Assembly (NCBI RefSeq): GCF_023091745.1
Contig: NC_068912.1
Coordinates: forward strand, 60,044,567 to 60,108,566
DNA from: Budorcas taxicolor
Taxonomy: Eukaryota; Chordata; Mammalia; Artiodactyla; Bovidae
DNA: 64,000 nt
Direction: 5' to 3'
The translations under genes were made by a program, and so were the position numbers. Below the pieces are notes generated by a model. It did no database searches. It was not told where the DNA came from and saw only the letters and a list, made by a program, of their open reading frames with translations. Numbering within the stretch: the first letter of the stretch is position 1; every line of letters begins with the position of its first letter. Positions 35,495 through 46,923 of the stretch are shown one piece after another.

Positions 35495-36890
35495 TTATTT
35501 TTTTTTTTTGGAAAATATACAGATGTTCTCTTTATTTTTTTTTATTTCATTGAATCTTTTTTTTTATAGTTTTTTATTTTTTTAATTTTAAAATCTTTAA
35601 TTCTTACATGTGTTCCCAAACATGAACCCCCCTCCCACCTCCCTCTCCATAACATCTCTGTGGGTCATCCCCATGCACCAGCCCCAAGCATGCTGTATCC
35701 TGCGTCAGACATAGACTGGCGATTCCATTCTTACATGATAGTATACATGATAGAATGCCATTCTCCCAAATCATCCCACCCTCTCCCTCTCCCTCTGAGT
35801 CCAAAAGTCTGTTATACACAGCTGTGTCTTTTTTCCTGTCTTGCATACAGGGTGGTCATTGCCATCTTTCTAAATTCCATATATATGTGTTAGTATACTG
35901 TATTGGTGTTTTTCTTTCTGGCTTACTTCACTCTGTATAATCGGCTCCAGTTTCATCCATCTCATCAGAACTGAATCAAATGAATTCTTTTTAACGGCTG
36001 AGTAATACTCCGTTGTGTATATGTACTACCCAAAGCAATTTACAAATTCAATGCAATCCCTATCAAGCTACCAGCCATATTTTTCACAGAACTAGAACAA
36101 ATAATTTCAAGATTTGTATGGAAATACAAAAAACCTCGAATTGCCAAAGCAATCTTGAGAAAGAAGAATGGAACTGGAGGAATCAACTTGCCTGACTTCA
36201 GGCTCTACTACAAAGCCACAGTCATCAAAACAGTATGGTACTGGCACAAAGACAGACATATAGATCAATGGAACAAAATAGAAAGCCCAGAGATAAATCC
36301 ACACACATATGGACACCTTATCTTTGACAAAGGAGGCAAGAATATACAATGGAGTAAAGACAATCTCTTTAACAAGTGGTGCTGGGAAAAGTGGTCAACC
36401 ACTTGTAAAAGAATGAAACTAGATCACTTTCTAACACCGCACACAAAAATAAACTCAAAATGGATTAAAGATCTAAATGTAAGACCAGAAACTATAAAAC
36501 TCCTAGAGGAGAACATAGGCAAAACACTCTCCGACATAAATCACAGCAGGATCCTCTATGATCCACCTCCCAGAATTCTGGAAATAAAAGCAAAAATAAA
36601 CAAATGGGATCTAATTAAAATTAAAAGCTTCTGCACAACAAAGGAAAATATAAGCAAGGTGAAAAGACAGCCTTCTGAATGGGAGAAAATAATAGCAAAT
36701 GAAGCAACTGACAAACAACTAATCTCAAAAATATACAAGCAACTTATACAGCTCAATTCCAGAAAAATAAACGACCCAATCAAAAAATGGGCCAAAGAAC
36801 TAAATAGACATTTCTCCAAAGAAGACGTATGGATGGCTAACAAACACATGAAAAGATGCTCAACATCACTCATTATTAGAGAAATGCAAA
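35495..36890. mobile_element. Young L1_BT with 5' inversion (twin priming)
   Basis: The left part, 35495-36026, is an antisense L1 3' end: T-tract, 3' UTR, and the last ORF2 codons up to the tgagtaatactccgttgtgt motif. The right part, about 36024-36890, is sense ORF2, starting at the TACTACCCAAAGC motif and ending at gaaatgcaaa. The junction shares the bases TAC (36024-36026). Compared with the L1 at 51972-55490, the two parts are missing about 350 bp of ORF2 between them. The whole is framed by the perfect 17-bp duplication taaatatggctgtttta at 35478-35494 and 36891-36907. That shows a single insertion event, as expected for twin priming. Confidence 0.93.
36024..36890 (+). pseudogene. L1 ORF2 C-terminal fragment in the inverted segment
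   Basis: An open ORF2 stretch after the RT domain, found on the + strand at 36155-36890. It includes GTGGINLPDFRLYYKATVIK, WCWEKWSTTCKRMKLDHFLT and KEDVWMANKHMKRCSTSLII. The open frame runs on to 36970 only by reading into flanking DNA after the duplication. It has no start codon of its own and no catalytic residues. Confidence 0.85.
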
Positions 36891-37269
36891 TAAATATGGC
36901 TGTTTTAGAGAAACAAATTAAATTCTTCTATCTGCTTCCAATTCTCTTATACATTTGTGCCTATGGATAAAAATCATATCTTCTATCAGCCTTTATGTTT
37001 GAAAGTTGTTCTTTTTTCATCTTTTACTGTCATATTTACAATCAGTTCCTTATATTAGATGAATAAAATAAGAAATGAAAAATCTACTTTGGTGAATTGA
37101 AATTAGGATACTATATTTGTGATATTTACTTTTTAAGAAAACATTTCATTGGAAATTCATGAATTGCAAAAATATTAAATATGTCAAACTAGACAAAGTA
37201 GCTTTCTGGGATTTATACTTTTTAAGAATATCTAGGATTTTAGTTGCCCAGAATTAGATTAATCCTAGC

Positions 37270-38560
37270 CATTGTTTTGTGATACTCTCTCATTACTGGT
37301 CCATATACGGCCTGCTTTTATTAAATAGTGTTCTTAAGTTACTGTACCATTTGTGAACCCAACACCCAAATCAAGGATTTTGGCGATAACCTATTATCTT
37401 ATCCAATGACTCCCTTCCTATCCCCCTGGCCCTTCATGTCTCAGGTAGCCATTTTCTGGAATTCAATATTCCTCACTCCCCCCCCCTTTTTTTAATATGA
37501 TCTTATTATATCTATGTTTATTCCTCATAAGTATTTTTAAAAGTTAACCATTTTACTTATATAAAAAGTTGCACCTTGTATGTATTGACTGGTATGTATT
37601 TTTTAAAAACTTAACCATTAATAATTAAGATGCTCTATGTTATATGCCCTTTTATTTCATTCAACTGCTGTATAAAAGTCTTAAGGGAATGAGCCTATGA
37701 CTATTTATTTATTCACTTTCTCACTGAGGGAGGGTTAGGTCTTCTTCAGGTGTCTACAATTGTGACCAGTTGTTTGAACATTCTGGTACATGCTCTTGCT
37801 TTTAACCTATGAGAGATATTATCTTAGGAATAAACTTGCTGGGTCATAGGATATATGCATTTTCAACTTTAGGAGTTAATGCCCAGTTAATATTTTCCAG
37901 TTTGTACTCCTGCCAGTTTTGTTTGAGATACTACAGATCCATATTTCTCCAATACTTGGTATTGTCAGACTTTTAATTTTTGTCAATTAAATGGATAGAA
38001 AATGATATCTAATTTTAGTCTCAATTTTTATTCATTATGTTTATTGGGCATATTTTGTGAATTATGTATTTTTATTTATTTTATTTTCTGTTAATTTGTT
38101 GGTGTGTATATTAACAATTGGTTAGGCATTCATTATATATTCCTGATACTATTATTTGGTTAGATGTATATGTTTTGAATGTATTTCCCTAGCTTGTAAC
38201 TTGATCTTTTATTGCCTTTAAGATATCTTTGGATGTCCAGAGTTCTTAATTTTAGTATAATCAAAATCTGTTAATATTTTATGTTCTATACATTTTTGTT
38301 ATTTAAGTAATCTTTTTCTAACCCATGATAAAAGATATTCACTAACACTTTCCACTAAGATATTTAATGGCTTATTTTTCAAACTTAAAGCCCTAATCAC
38401 TGTAGAGTTGATTTTTGTGGATTGAGTAATGAATTCAGCTTCAGCTATTTTTTTCATGAATATTACTATTTAAAAAAATCTGTTTATTGATTTACTTAAA
38501 TTTGACTTAAATTTAATGTCTTCTTACTCTAATGGTCAGACTTGCCACTTATGTCATATA
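37270..38560 (-). mobile_element. Ancient L1M 3' region, antisense
   Basis: Degenerate text in the order of an antisense L1M 3' end and ORF2 C terminus. Examples are aacttgctgggtcataggat, atttctccaatacttggtat, gtccagagttcttaatttta and atccacaaaaatcaactcta (minus strand near 38410). It ends about 180 bp before exon 7. 36908-37270 is unassigned. Confidence 0.7.
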
Positions 38561-38737
38561 CCAAAGTTTCATAAATACTGAATCTATTTCTGGACTTTTC
38601 ATTCTGTACTGTCCATTAGTGAATGAGTGAGTCAGTATGTGTGTGTGTAGTCATATTTGAATTAAATATATTCATCTTTGAATTTTAGACACATACATAT
38701 ACACCTAGATTTTTAAATATTTTGGTTTTTGCACTAG

Positions 38738-38898
38738 GTTTTGGACATAGTAAAAACAAGTATCCGTGCAGTTCTTCCACGTATCTGGAAGGTACCTGAT
38801 GTTGAAGAAGTGAATTTGTATAGGATTTTCAACCGAGTTTTTAATCGCTTACTCTGGAGTCATGGCCAAGGTCTATGGAACTGTTTTTGTGATTCAGG
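38738..38898 (+). CDS. Host gene exon 7
   Basis: 53 codons plus two bases. The acceptor is ttggtttttgcactag at 38722-38737 and the donor is gtaagt at 38899. It reads VLDIVKTSIRAVLPRIWKVP, DVEEVNLYRIFNRVFNRLLW and SHGQGLWNCFCDSG. This is the best-looking coding stretch in the window: Trp-, Arg- and Leu-rich with the periodicity of alpha helices, consistent with a helical-bundle fold. It enters in phase 0 from exon 5 or 6 and leaves in phase 2, which the first base of exon 8 completes as Gly. No known catalytic motif is present. A DUF4551 (C12orf56) identity is a guess from memory. Confidence 0.85.
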
Positions 38899-39621
38899 GT
38901 AAGTTTTAAGTTATTTTCTATTACTGTTATTTTTTTAACCTTTTACTATTTAATTATAAAGATAGCCCAATGAAATGGCTGAATTTCTTCACTCTCTTAA
39001 AATGTGGTTTTGTAACTGCATATAAGTTTCAGTGCTTAACTATAATTTATAATATTTAAGCTGATGTAGATGAGATGATGGCTGTGAACACAATACCACC
39101 TAACTAATTTGAATTCAATGGAGAGAAAGTATTCCTAATGAAAAAACTCAAATTACATCAGTATCCTTATGGTTCTTCTGCTGTTTCCTTTATGTAAACA
39201 TCTTCCAAAATCATGGCTACACTCCTGCTCCTTTCCAGACTTTCAATCCTGTCAAAGCTCTTGTGACTCACTGTCATTTTGTCTTCAAGGTATCTAAAGC
39301 CAAGCATTCCATACCTCCCTTTTATTCTGAAATGGTTTCCCTTCTGGACTTCCCAAATTCCCATTATTGCTCTCCCAGTCATACAGATTTGGTATCTCAG
39401 GGGCATCCATGTCCTTTTTCTCCTTCACTGTCTTTTCAGCCATGGGCTAATCTTGTTAGTTTTTCTATCATATCCCCACCGTAGCTACTGTAGATTATTT
39501 TTCATTTTTCTTAACAGTTCTCAATTATTTAATTCATGATTGTTCTTCATTGTTCCTAACAATTATCTAGTATTTACTTGATAATTTAAATACTTTTGGA
39601 GTGCTGAATTTGATACAGTCC
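38899..39621. other. Intron, nothing recognised
   Basis: Open frames at 39167-39539 on both strands overlap and have no domain or splice support. Confidence 0.4.
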
Positions 39622-39633
39622 CTGCCCTCAAGA

Positions 39634-39837
39634 GGCTTCCAGGGGTAGCTCAAATGGTAAAGAATCTGCTAGCAATGCGGGAGATCTGGGTTCAATCTCT
39701 GGGTTGGGAAGATCCCCTGGAGGAGAAAATGGCAACCCACTCCAGTATTCTTGCCTGGAGAATCCCATGGACAGAGGAGCCTGATAGGGTACAGTGCATG
39801 GGGTCACAAAGAGTCAGACATGACTGAGTGACTAACA
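39634..39837 (+). mobile_element. Bov-tA SINE
   Basis: Head ggcttccaggggtagctcaa, end gagtcagacatgactgagtg. The perfect 12-bp duplication ctgccctcaaga lies at 39622-39633 and 39838-39849. Confidence 0.93.
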
Positions 39838-39864
39838 CTGCCCTCAAGAAACTTAAAAACGGTA

Positions 39865-40065
39865 ATAGCTAATGCAGTACCACTTATTATGTGCCAGGCA
39901 TTGTTCTAAGCACTGTGTATGTGCTATGTGATTTAATCCACATAACATCACTTTGAAGCAGGTTTTATGATTATCTTCACTTCAGAAATAAGGAAACTGA
40001 GGCACAGATAGGTACTAAGGACCTAGTGCAACTGAGATTTGAACTCAGGCAGCCTAGTCCCAGTC
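39865..40065 (-). mobile_element. MIR SINE
   Basis: Antisense MIR: ttattatgtgccaggcattg, aggaaactgaggcacagata, gagatttgaactcaggcag, in the expected order. Confidence 0.85.
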
Positions 40066-41099
40066 TTCATTCTGTTAATCAATAAACTCTGCTGTCTCCA
40101 ATAGACAAAATAAGATACATGAAAAGTCATGGTTATGAAAGAGACACAAAGTATTGTAGGATTTCAGATATGATGAGCCTTTAAGGGAGAAAGGCTAAGT
40201 GAAATTGATAGATTCCTAGGCATTTTTGCCTCTAGTTTTTTGTTTCCCTTATCCATCCTAATGTCACAGTCATTTCCTAAAATCTGTAATCATTTCCTTC
40301 ATTTATTGTTAATGTCTAGATTTCTTATTTAAAGATACAAGACTCTCTAATATGCTAAGTCTCTTATCATTTTTCCTGTCGTCTCTCTCATTACTCTCCT
40401 AGTTAAACTTTGCTCCCCCCAAACAAATTGATTCTTTTTCAAATATCTTAAAATTTTTCTTTTTTCTTTTTTCCAACTATTAATGTCAATGAGTATCTGA
40501 TTGGACTGTCTTCTACAAACCCATTTATCCAATCTCCTCTCCATTATTTGAATCCTATGTAAAGACCCAGACTGCGTCTTTTATGGGTAAAACCTTAACA
40601 GCCTTTCTAGTCTGAGATGATCTGAATGTCCTCTGTTTAAATATTCACATCATCTAGTACTGAATCGTTTATACCATTTGTAGACTTACTCTCACCACCA
40701 TAATTTTTCTCAGCTACCATTCACCAGCAGGGAGAATCCATAAGGTGCTCTGGATTGTGATGAAATCTGAGAAAGGTCTCGGTTATAAATTATTTCTACT
40801 GAGATTTAAATGAAACATTTGAGCTGTACTCCATGACCCTTAGTTGCTGACTACCGACAGAATTTCTCTTATTTTAAATCATAATTAGAGTTTTTTCTTT
40901 CTGTTTGTTGATTCCATTGGTTGGAATGTTGGACATGAATTTCAGCTTCTTTTCACAAATGGAAGACAGTGAGATAGTCAGGTGCTGAAATGGGTGCTGG
41001 TGACTCTATTTTGGTAATTTACTTTGACTCCATTCAGAATCCTTTCTTCTTGTTCCTGGAACAGTACTCCACTCACATTTCTCTGGTGGTGTCTATTAC
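40066..41099. other. Intron, nothing recognised
   Basis: No exon or repeat supported. Confidence 0.4.
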
Positions 41100-41104
41100 T
41101 ACTG

Positions 41105-41315
41105 CTAATGATAATGAAAGTAAATAACATTTTTTTGAAGGATTACTAAGTGTCTGATACTGTTTTATATATTAAGTATTTTTATAATTGCCACTACAAT
41201 ATTTTGAGTAAACTATTATTATTATTCTCGTTGTATAGATGAAGAAATTCAAGCATAAAGTATATAACTTGCCCAAATTTTCATAATGAGCCTGCATTTA
41301 AACTCAGGATGTGTG
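41105..41315 (-). mobile_element. MIR SINE, degraded
   Basis: Antisense MIR features: gattactaagtgtctgatac, tagatgaagaaattcaagca, taacttgcccaaattttcat, catttaaactcagga. Confidence 0.7.
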
Positions 41316-44300
41316 TCAAGAGTCCACATTCTTAACTCTGTGCTTTATTCACTCTTCTCAAAGCAGCATTGCCAGTGGTTGCCAAGCTTACTATATTGCA
41401 AGCCCTGTAGCACTAGCCAAATCCTCAACCCATCAAACTGAGCAGATGGAGCAGGAATAGCTCTGTATCTGATTTGACCTCCTCTCTCTAACCATTTCTT
41501 TAAAAACTTGGTGGTTTGTAAAGATGAGTTTTATACCAGATTTTATTTTATACCTTTACAAGTGACATTCCTCAGGTTCCTTAATTTAATGAAGTCAGAT
41601 AATGCTGTGTGTGTGTTTGGTTGGCACTTTGAATCCAGAATAGTTCTACTTTTTCTTTGAATCATGTCCAGTCAATGTACACTTCTTTAGCCTTTGATCT
41701 AACAACCTAGCGGTCTAGGTAAAAAATCTACTCTTAGTTCTAAAGGAATGATTTTAATAAAAGGTGCAGCTTTCACAGTTAGGTATAAAACTCTTGGAAA
41801 AAAAATATAATCCAAATAACTCTGAGCCATCTTGATTTCTGCCACTGCCTGTCTCAACTCCCAATAATAAAACAAAATGAATAAACCATTCCCTGTCCAC
41901 ATCTCAAAACATCAAATAATGTGGATGTTTGTCATTGGTTTGCTGACAGTTGGCCCAGGGGTTTTGCTGATGCACTGAATAGAAAACATGTTCACCCTTT
42001 TCTCTTGCTCTTTCAGGCTGCTGAAGCCCATGCCCAGGGACTTTTTTAATCACATGCAGCCTCCTGGGAGTGCTATTCAGAATGATGCTCCACGTTCTGA
42101 ATGTGTCCTCTCCAAGGGACTCGCTCTTGGAATTTTCATGAATAAAATTATCCACCACGTTTTACTGAGATAGGGCAAGCCTGGGAGCTATGGGACTTAA
42201 ACTTGGGCCATAGAGCTCACAAGAGGTGTCCAAGGGAAGGAACATTGCAGCCTAGACTTGCAGGAGGGGGAAGAGAGGAGACAGGGGCCCATGGGAGAAG
42301 GAACGTATTATTTGGAAAAACCCCGTCTTCACTCAAAATCCTGATATGCAAACCTCAGAGAAAAGAATCTAGTTTAGACCGTTTAGTGAAAGATATTTTC
42401 TTATGGAAATTCATCATAGAAATGCGTTCTATTTTTATTTGTTTTATTTTTTAACAATCTTGGGGGAAGAAATTGTAAGGAATATTCTAAGGCAAGGGTC
42501 TGCTTCTAGGCTGAATTATATGCCTATGTGAAAATGTATGCATATCATATATGCTACTTATTAATAAAATGATGTGACTCTGACTGTTCTCTATCATCTA
42601 GTTGGATGTTGTGTTGTTAGTGCTTTGCAGCTCATTAATCTTTCTGAGCTGATATCCAGTTGGTGATGTCCAGTTTTTCTTTTTTTTTTTCACTTTCTTC
42701 TTTCTGGTACTTAACTTTGGGCTCCTCGATCATTCACTAGGGCTCCTACCAGAAGAAAAAGAAATGAATGTTTTATTTTTTAGATAGCTGCTTTATTAAA
42801 AATTTTTCATGAAAAAGGTGGTGAAAATTATTGGATTACTGGATAACATGTGGCTTTTCAAGTTTCTGGATTTCATTAATGATTCCCCTTTGTTACCAGG
42901 AGGTTATTCAGTATTCTGTATCTTATTGTTATATTATTTTAAAATGTCATTTGAAGTTGTTACTTTTCATATTTCTCTGAGGATTCAGGAGTGCCAGAGA
43001 GAACTTTTTAACCATTTAATTTTTCTGTCTGAATTCGTGGATTTTGGTCCTCCCATTTCCTTGGAATTTTGATTCAGAAAGCAGGCAGATAAGACCCTGG
43101 GTTCTTTGATAAGGCATTAGTGTTATAACTTATTCTCCATCCTTTCAGTTACTTCAAATTTTTTATGTTGTTAGTATTGAAAATTGAGATACTGTGGTGT
43201 TCTAGAGAGATTTCACATTACTCAGCTGTGCCAGGTGGCAGGTTAGGAGATTGGGGACACAGTTCTTAAACACTTGTTGAAGAATAGGTTTCTTTTCTGC
43301 AGAGGGGGTACCATTAGCCTAGTGCCAAACAAAGCAAGTCCTGGTCATTTTCTTTTTTCTTTATGAGTGATTCTGGCATTCTGACAGTTAAATATGGATT
43401 AATAGTGTAGAAGGTAGCCTTTGGTCAGTGGTAGTGAACATACACAGCAAAATTAGGTAGAGAACCTTGTCATGTTTATTTTCAGTATTTAAGAAACAAT
43501 GACAGAATGAAAAGCCAAATCTGCCCATATTATAACTCACATGTTACTCAGAATGTTATGTCAAATTAAGGTGTTATATTGATAAAAGAAGCTCATTTGT
43601 CTTTCTTCCATTTTGTTTGTTCTTTTCTTACTTCAAGTCAGAAAAACAAAAATTACCATGATGTAAGTGATCTGATAGTGAATCTAATCAAATGGCTCCA
43701 AAGTATTAAAATAGAAATATTTTCTTATTCAGAAGAGAGGGTGGTGATGGAGGTAGACTTTTATGGAAATAACTAGAACCCCAGGGAGGAGAATGTAAAA
43801 GTGCCCAGTCAAGAGTCAGAACATTTTCTTTGTGTATTTACATTCATATGAAACTTTAATTTCTCTGAACCCAGGCATGTAAGACTTGCTAGGCCAAGAC
43901 ATATTATAAAAAAATTCCCTATTAATTGGCATTCTCCAATATTTTTCTTGATCACACAAAGTAAATTGGTGACATATATGTGTATATATATATACAAATA
44001 TAGATATATAAACATGTATGTCATATCTAGTTTTTCTTATATTTAGTAATAAAATAAAAATTTAGAGTTAATTTAACTAACACATTACTGTTTCTTGAAT
44101 GAAAATAACCTTTAATCCCTTTTAAATAATAAAAACAGTATAATATAATTAGCCCTGAAAATCTCAGAACATAGAAGAAAGTTTATTCCTTTCAGTCTAC
44201 TCATTTGAATCTTATTCCCTTTAAGAAAATATGTCATTCACTGATGACATGCTGTCTTTTTGGGACCATGTTTCTCTTGAAAAAATAAACAATAGACTTT

Positions 44301-45373
44301 CTGGTAAAAAATACCTTTATGAGTGCCTACAGCATTTTTTAAAAATTCCAAAGATATCAAATATCCACAGAAGATTGAAAATGGAGTCTTTGAATTTCCC
44401 ATTGGGAAATGCAGTTCTTCAGAAAAAATATTTTTCTTAACATTTTTTTTTCTTAAAATCTAGTCTTTTCTTTCTCTGAGGATTAAGTGAATTGGTTTAT
44501 GTAAAATGGGACTTGAACCATTACCAAGTCTCAAAGCAAACTTCCCCTTGAAGCTTGAAAGGAGTTTCAGTTACACTAAGGAAATCAGTCTCTCTCTTTC
44601 CCGATGCTGGTGGGGTAGTAACATGTTTTCTCATTTGGGTCATATCAGTCAGCTTAGGAATTGTGAACAAATATATATGTGTACACACACACACACACAC
44701 ACGTGCTCTCACTCAAGTCTACCAAGGCACTGTGTACTACTGCGTGCTGTGTGCTAAGCTGAATGTGCTGAAGGACACTGCCTTTGGAACTGCGGCAGGG
44801 CAGCACTTGTTGAGATTACATTACTTCTACAGTATAGAGCGTGTGCTCTAGGAATATCATGGACATAATTACATATGAACATGTTTTGAAAGGGGTGGTC
44901 ATAATCATGGGATTAATCTAAATTTTGTTGGTTCAGAGAGATCGCAAATTAAGTTACAGTGACTTTTTAATCTGTGGAATCATCATTAATATAAAAATAA
45001 ATATAGCTTCCTAGAAAATCTGTATTTCTAGAATACCTAAGTTTTGAGAAACTAGCTCAGTGTTTTCCAGTTCCTTCAATGTAAAGTAACTCAGTTTTTA
45101 GGAGCTGTGGGGAAACCATCCTGTTGCTACTCAGAGCTGGCATCAGTTAAGTCTTTAAAGATAGGAATTCTGTGTTGTATTTTTTAACATAACATAATGA
45201 AAGATTACCTTTCATTTTGCATATTTACTGGATAACTTTAACCATATGTAGTCACTTCAAATGTGTGAGGCCATTTATACTTTTTTATTTATTGGTTTGT
45301 TGCTAGGTAAGTGATATTGTTGGTTGCCATTTTTAACAGCCACATGAGATCATGTCTGCTTCCATGCCAACAG
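41316..45373. other. Intron, about 4 kb, with two simple repeats
   Basis: Contains a TA-rich tract at about 43973-44010 and a CA repeat at 44682-44702. Several open frames of 60-98 codons (for example 42203-42454, 42809-43072, 44555-44851) have no domain and no splice support. The one at 44555 runs through the CA repeat. Confidence 0.45.
44682..44702. repeat. CA dinucleotide microsatellite
   Basis: About ten uninterrupted ac units, preceded by atatatatgtgt. Confidence 0.95.
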
Positions 45374-45547
45374 ATCCTCTTGGGAGAGTATTTTCAATAA
45401 AAGCCCGGAAATGGTGACTCCTTTGCAGCTTCAATGTTGCCAGCGCCTGGTTGAGCTTTGTAAACAGTGCCTGCTAGTGGTTTACAAATACGCAAGTGAC
45501 TCAAGAGGATCACTCTCAGGCATTGGTACTGACTGGGGTAATTCCAG
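45374..45547 (+). CDS. Host gene exon 8 (last one found)
   Basis: 174 bases. The acceptor is ttccatgccaacag at 45360-45373, with only a modest pyrimidine tract. The donor is gtactt at 45548 after CCAG. One base completes the Gly codon of exon 7, then SSWESIFNKSPEMVTPLQLQ, CCQRLVELCKQCLLVVYKYA and SDSRGSLSGIGTDWGNS follow. It leaves in phase 2. A Cys-rich amphipathic helix (CCQRLVELCKQC) is notable; the cysteine spacing does not fit a known zinc-binding motif. No following exon was found in the remaining 18 kb, so the gene probably continues past the window or has an exon I missed. Confidence 0.82.
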
Positions 45548-46160
45548 GTACTTGTTTTACATTTCCTAGGTCCTGTGTGTTTTATATAAAGTAATGCTGC
45601 AACGCACTTTGAAAGTGAAAGTCTCTTTTTGTCTAGATGGCTAAAGGAAAGCTAAAGACTAAAAATTTATGCTTGCTACTATCTACAAGATTCTTTTAAC
45701 TTGAACAATCTTTACCTTTAAAAGACTGAACAGGAACAGCCATCACAAACCTGAAGATGACAAAGATAACCTACATGGAAATGATATTATTTAACTTAAC
45801 ATACTTTTCTTTCAAAAGCCAAGTAAGAGCATACAAAATGGTAATAAATTTAATTTTTCCCTCAGCAGGGATATTTTGTCTTTTTCCTCAATCCTAATAT
45901 AGTTGAGAAGATGCTTTTAGTTTCATTTTTAATGTTCAGTATGCCTCTGCTATTCCTTTTATCACCAAATAGATCTGTGAGAGGTGGATTTTGTTAAGAT
46001 CCATTTAAAAATTGGACTTTTATAAATATTGTCCAGTTAAAATAGGTAGTTTTCAAAAAATATGAAGATATTGTTTATTGCAAAGATACACAGAGTAAAC
46101 AAGAAGTACATTTTAGCACTTCTCAAGACAATCGTAGTTCCCATTAGAATTAAAGACAAA
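45548..46160. other. Intron, nothing recognised
   Basis: No exon or repeat supported. Confidence 0.4.
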
Positions 46161-46368
46161 TGTCTTGGCTCAGATGGTAAAGAATCTGCCTGCAGTGCAG
46201 GAGACCCAGGTTTGATCCTTGGGTAGGGAAGATTCCCTAGAGAAGGGCATGGCAACCCACTCCAGCATTCTTGCCTGGAGAATTCCATGGAGAGAGGAGC
46301 CTAGTGGGTTACAGTGCATGAGATCTCAAAGAGTTGGACATGACTGAGAGACTAACACTTTCGCTTTC
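46161..46368 (+). mobile_element. Bov-tA SINE, head slightly truncated
   Basis: ggctcagatggtaaagaatc, ggtttgatccttgggtagg, ggcatggcaacccactccag, gagttggacatgactgagag. Confidence 0.9.
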
Positions 46369-46485
46369 CTGTGACTTTTAGCATGTGTAAGTTTTTGTAG
46401 TGTTATCAAGAGAGAAGAGTATAACCCATGATTTTGAGAAACTAAGTGGTAGTCAAAAGATAACAGGATCTGGTAACAATTGAAT

Positions 46486-46915
46486 GGCTTCCCTGGTGGC
46501 TCAGTGGCAACCATACCACCTACCAATGCAGGAGCATGCTAAGTCATTTCAGTCGTGTCTGACTCTTTGCCGCCCTTTGGACTGTAGCCCATCAGACTCC
46601 TCCATCCATGGGATTCTCCAGGCAAGAATACTGGAGTGGATTGCCGTGCCCTCCTCCAGAGGATCTTCCCAATCCAGGGATCGAACTTAAGTCTCTTTTG
46701 TCTCCTGCATTGGCAGGCAGGTTCTTTACCACTAGTGCCACCTGGGAAGGGACCGTCAGCTCAATCCCTGGGTTGGAAAGATCCCTGGAGAAGGATATGA
46801 CAACCCACTCTGGTGTTCTTGCCTGGGAAATCCCATGGACAGAGGAGCCTGGTGGGCTCCAGTCCATGGGGTCACAAAAGAGTCAAACATGACTTATTAA
46901 GCAACAAACAGCAGT
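46486..46915 (+). mobile_element. Bov-tA SINE split by a second, inverted Bov-tA
   Basis: The outer copy begins ggcttccctggtggctcagt and breaks at aatgcaggag (46534). It resumes at about 46749 (gctcaatccctgggttgg) and ends near 46905. Its duplication aattgaat lies at 46478-46485 and 46916-46923. The inner copy (46535-46748) is antisense: ttcagtcgtgtctgactctt on the left, tRNA-like head on the right. Confidence 0.88.
46535..46748 (-). mobile_element. Inner, antisense Bov-tA SINE
   Basis: A complete antisense unit inserted into the tRNA-related head of the outer SINE. This makes a near-palindromic pair with the outer body. Confidence 0.88.
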
Positions 46916-46923
46916 AATTGAAT

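Noticed and set aside
36155..36970. 271-codon open frame as a host gene
   Set aside because: L1 ORF2 in the inverted arm of the twin-primed element; its last codons are flanking DNA.
44555..44851. 98-codon open frame through the CA repeat
   Set aside because: The His/Thr run comes from the microsatellite, the rest lacks a domain, and there is no splice support.
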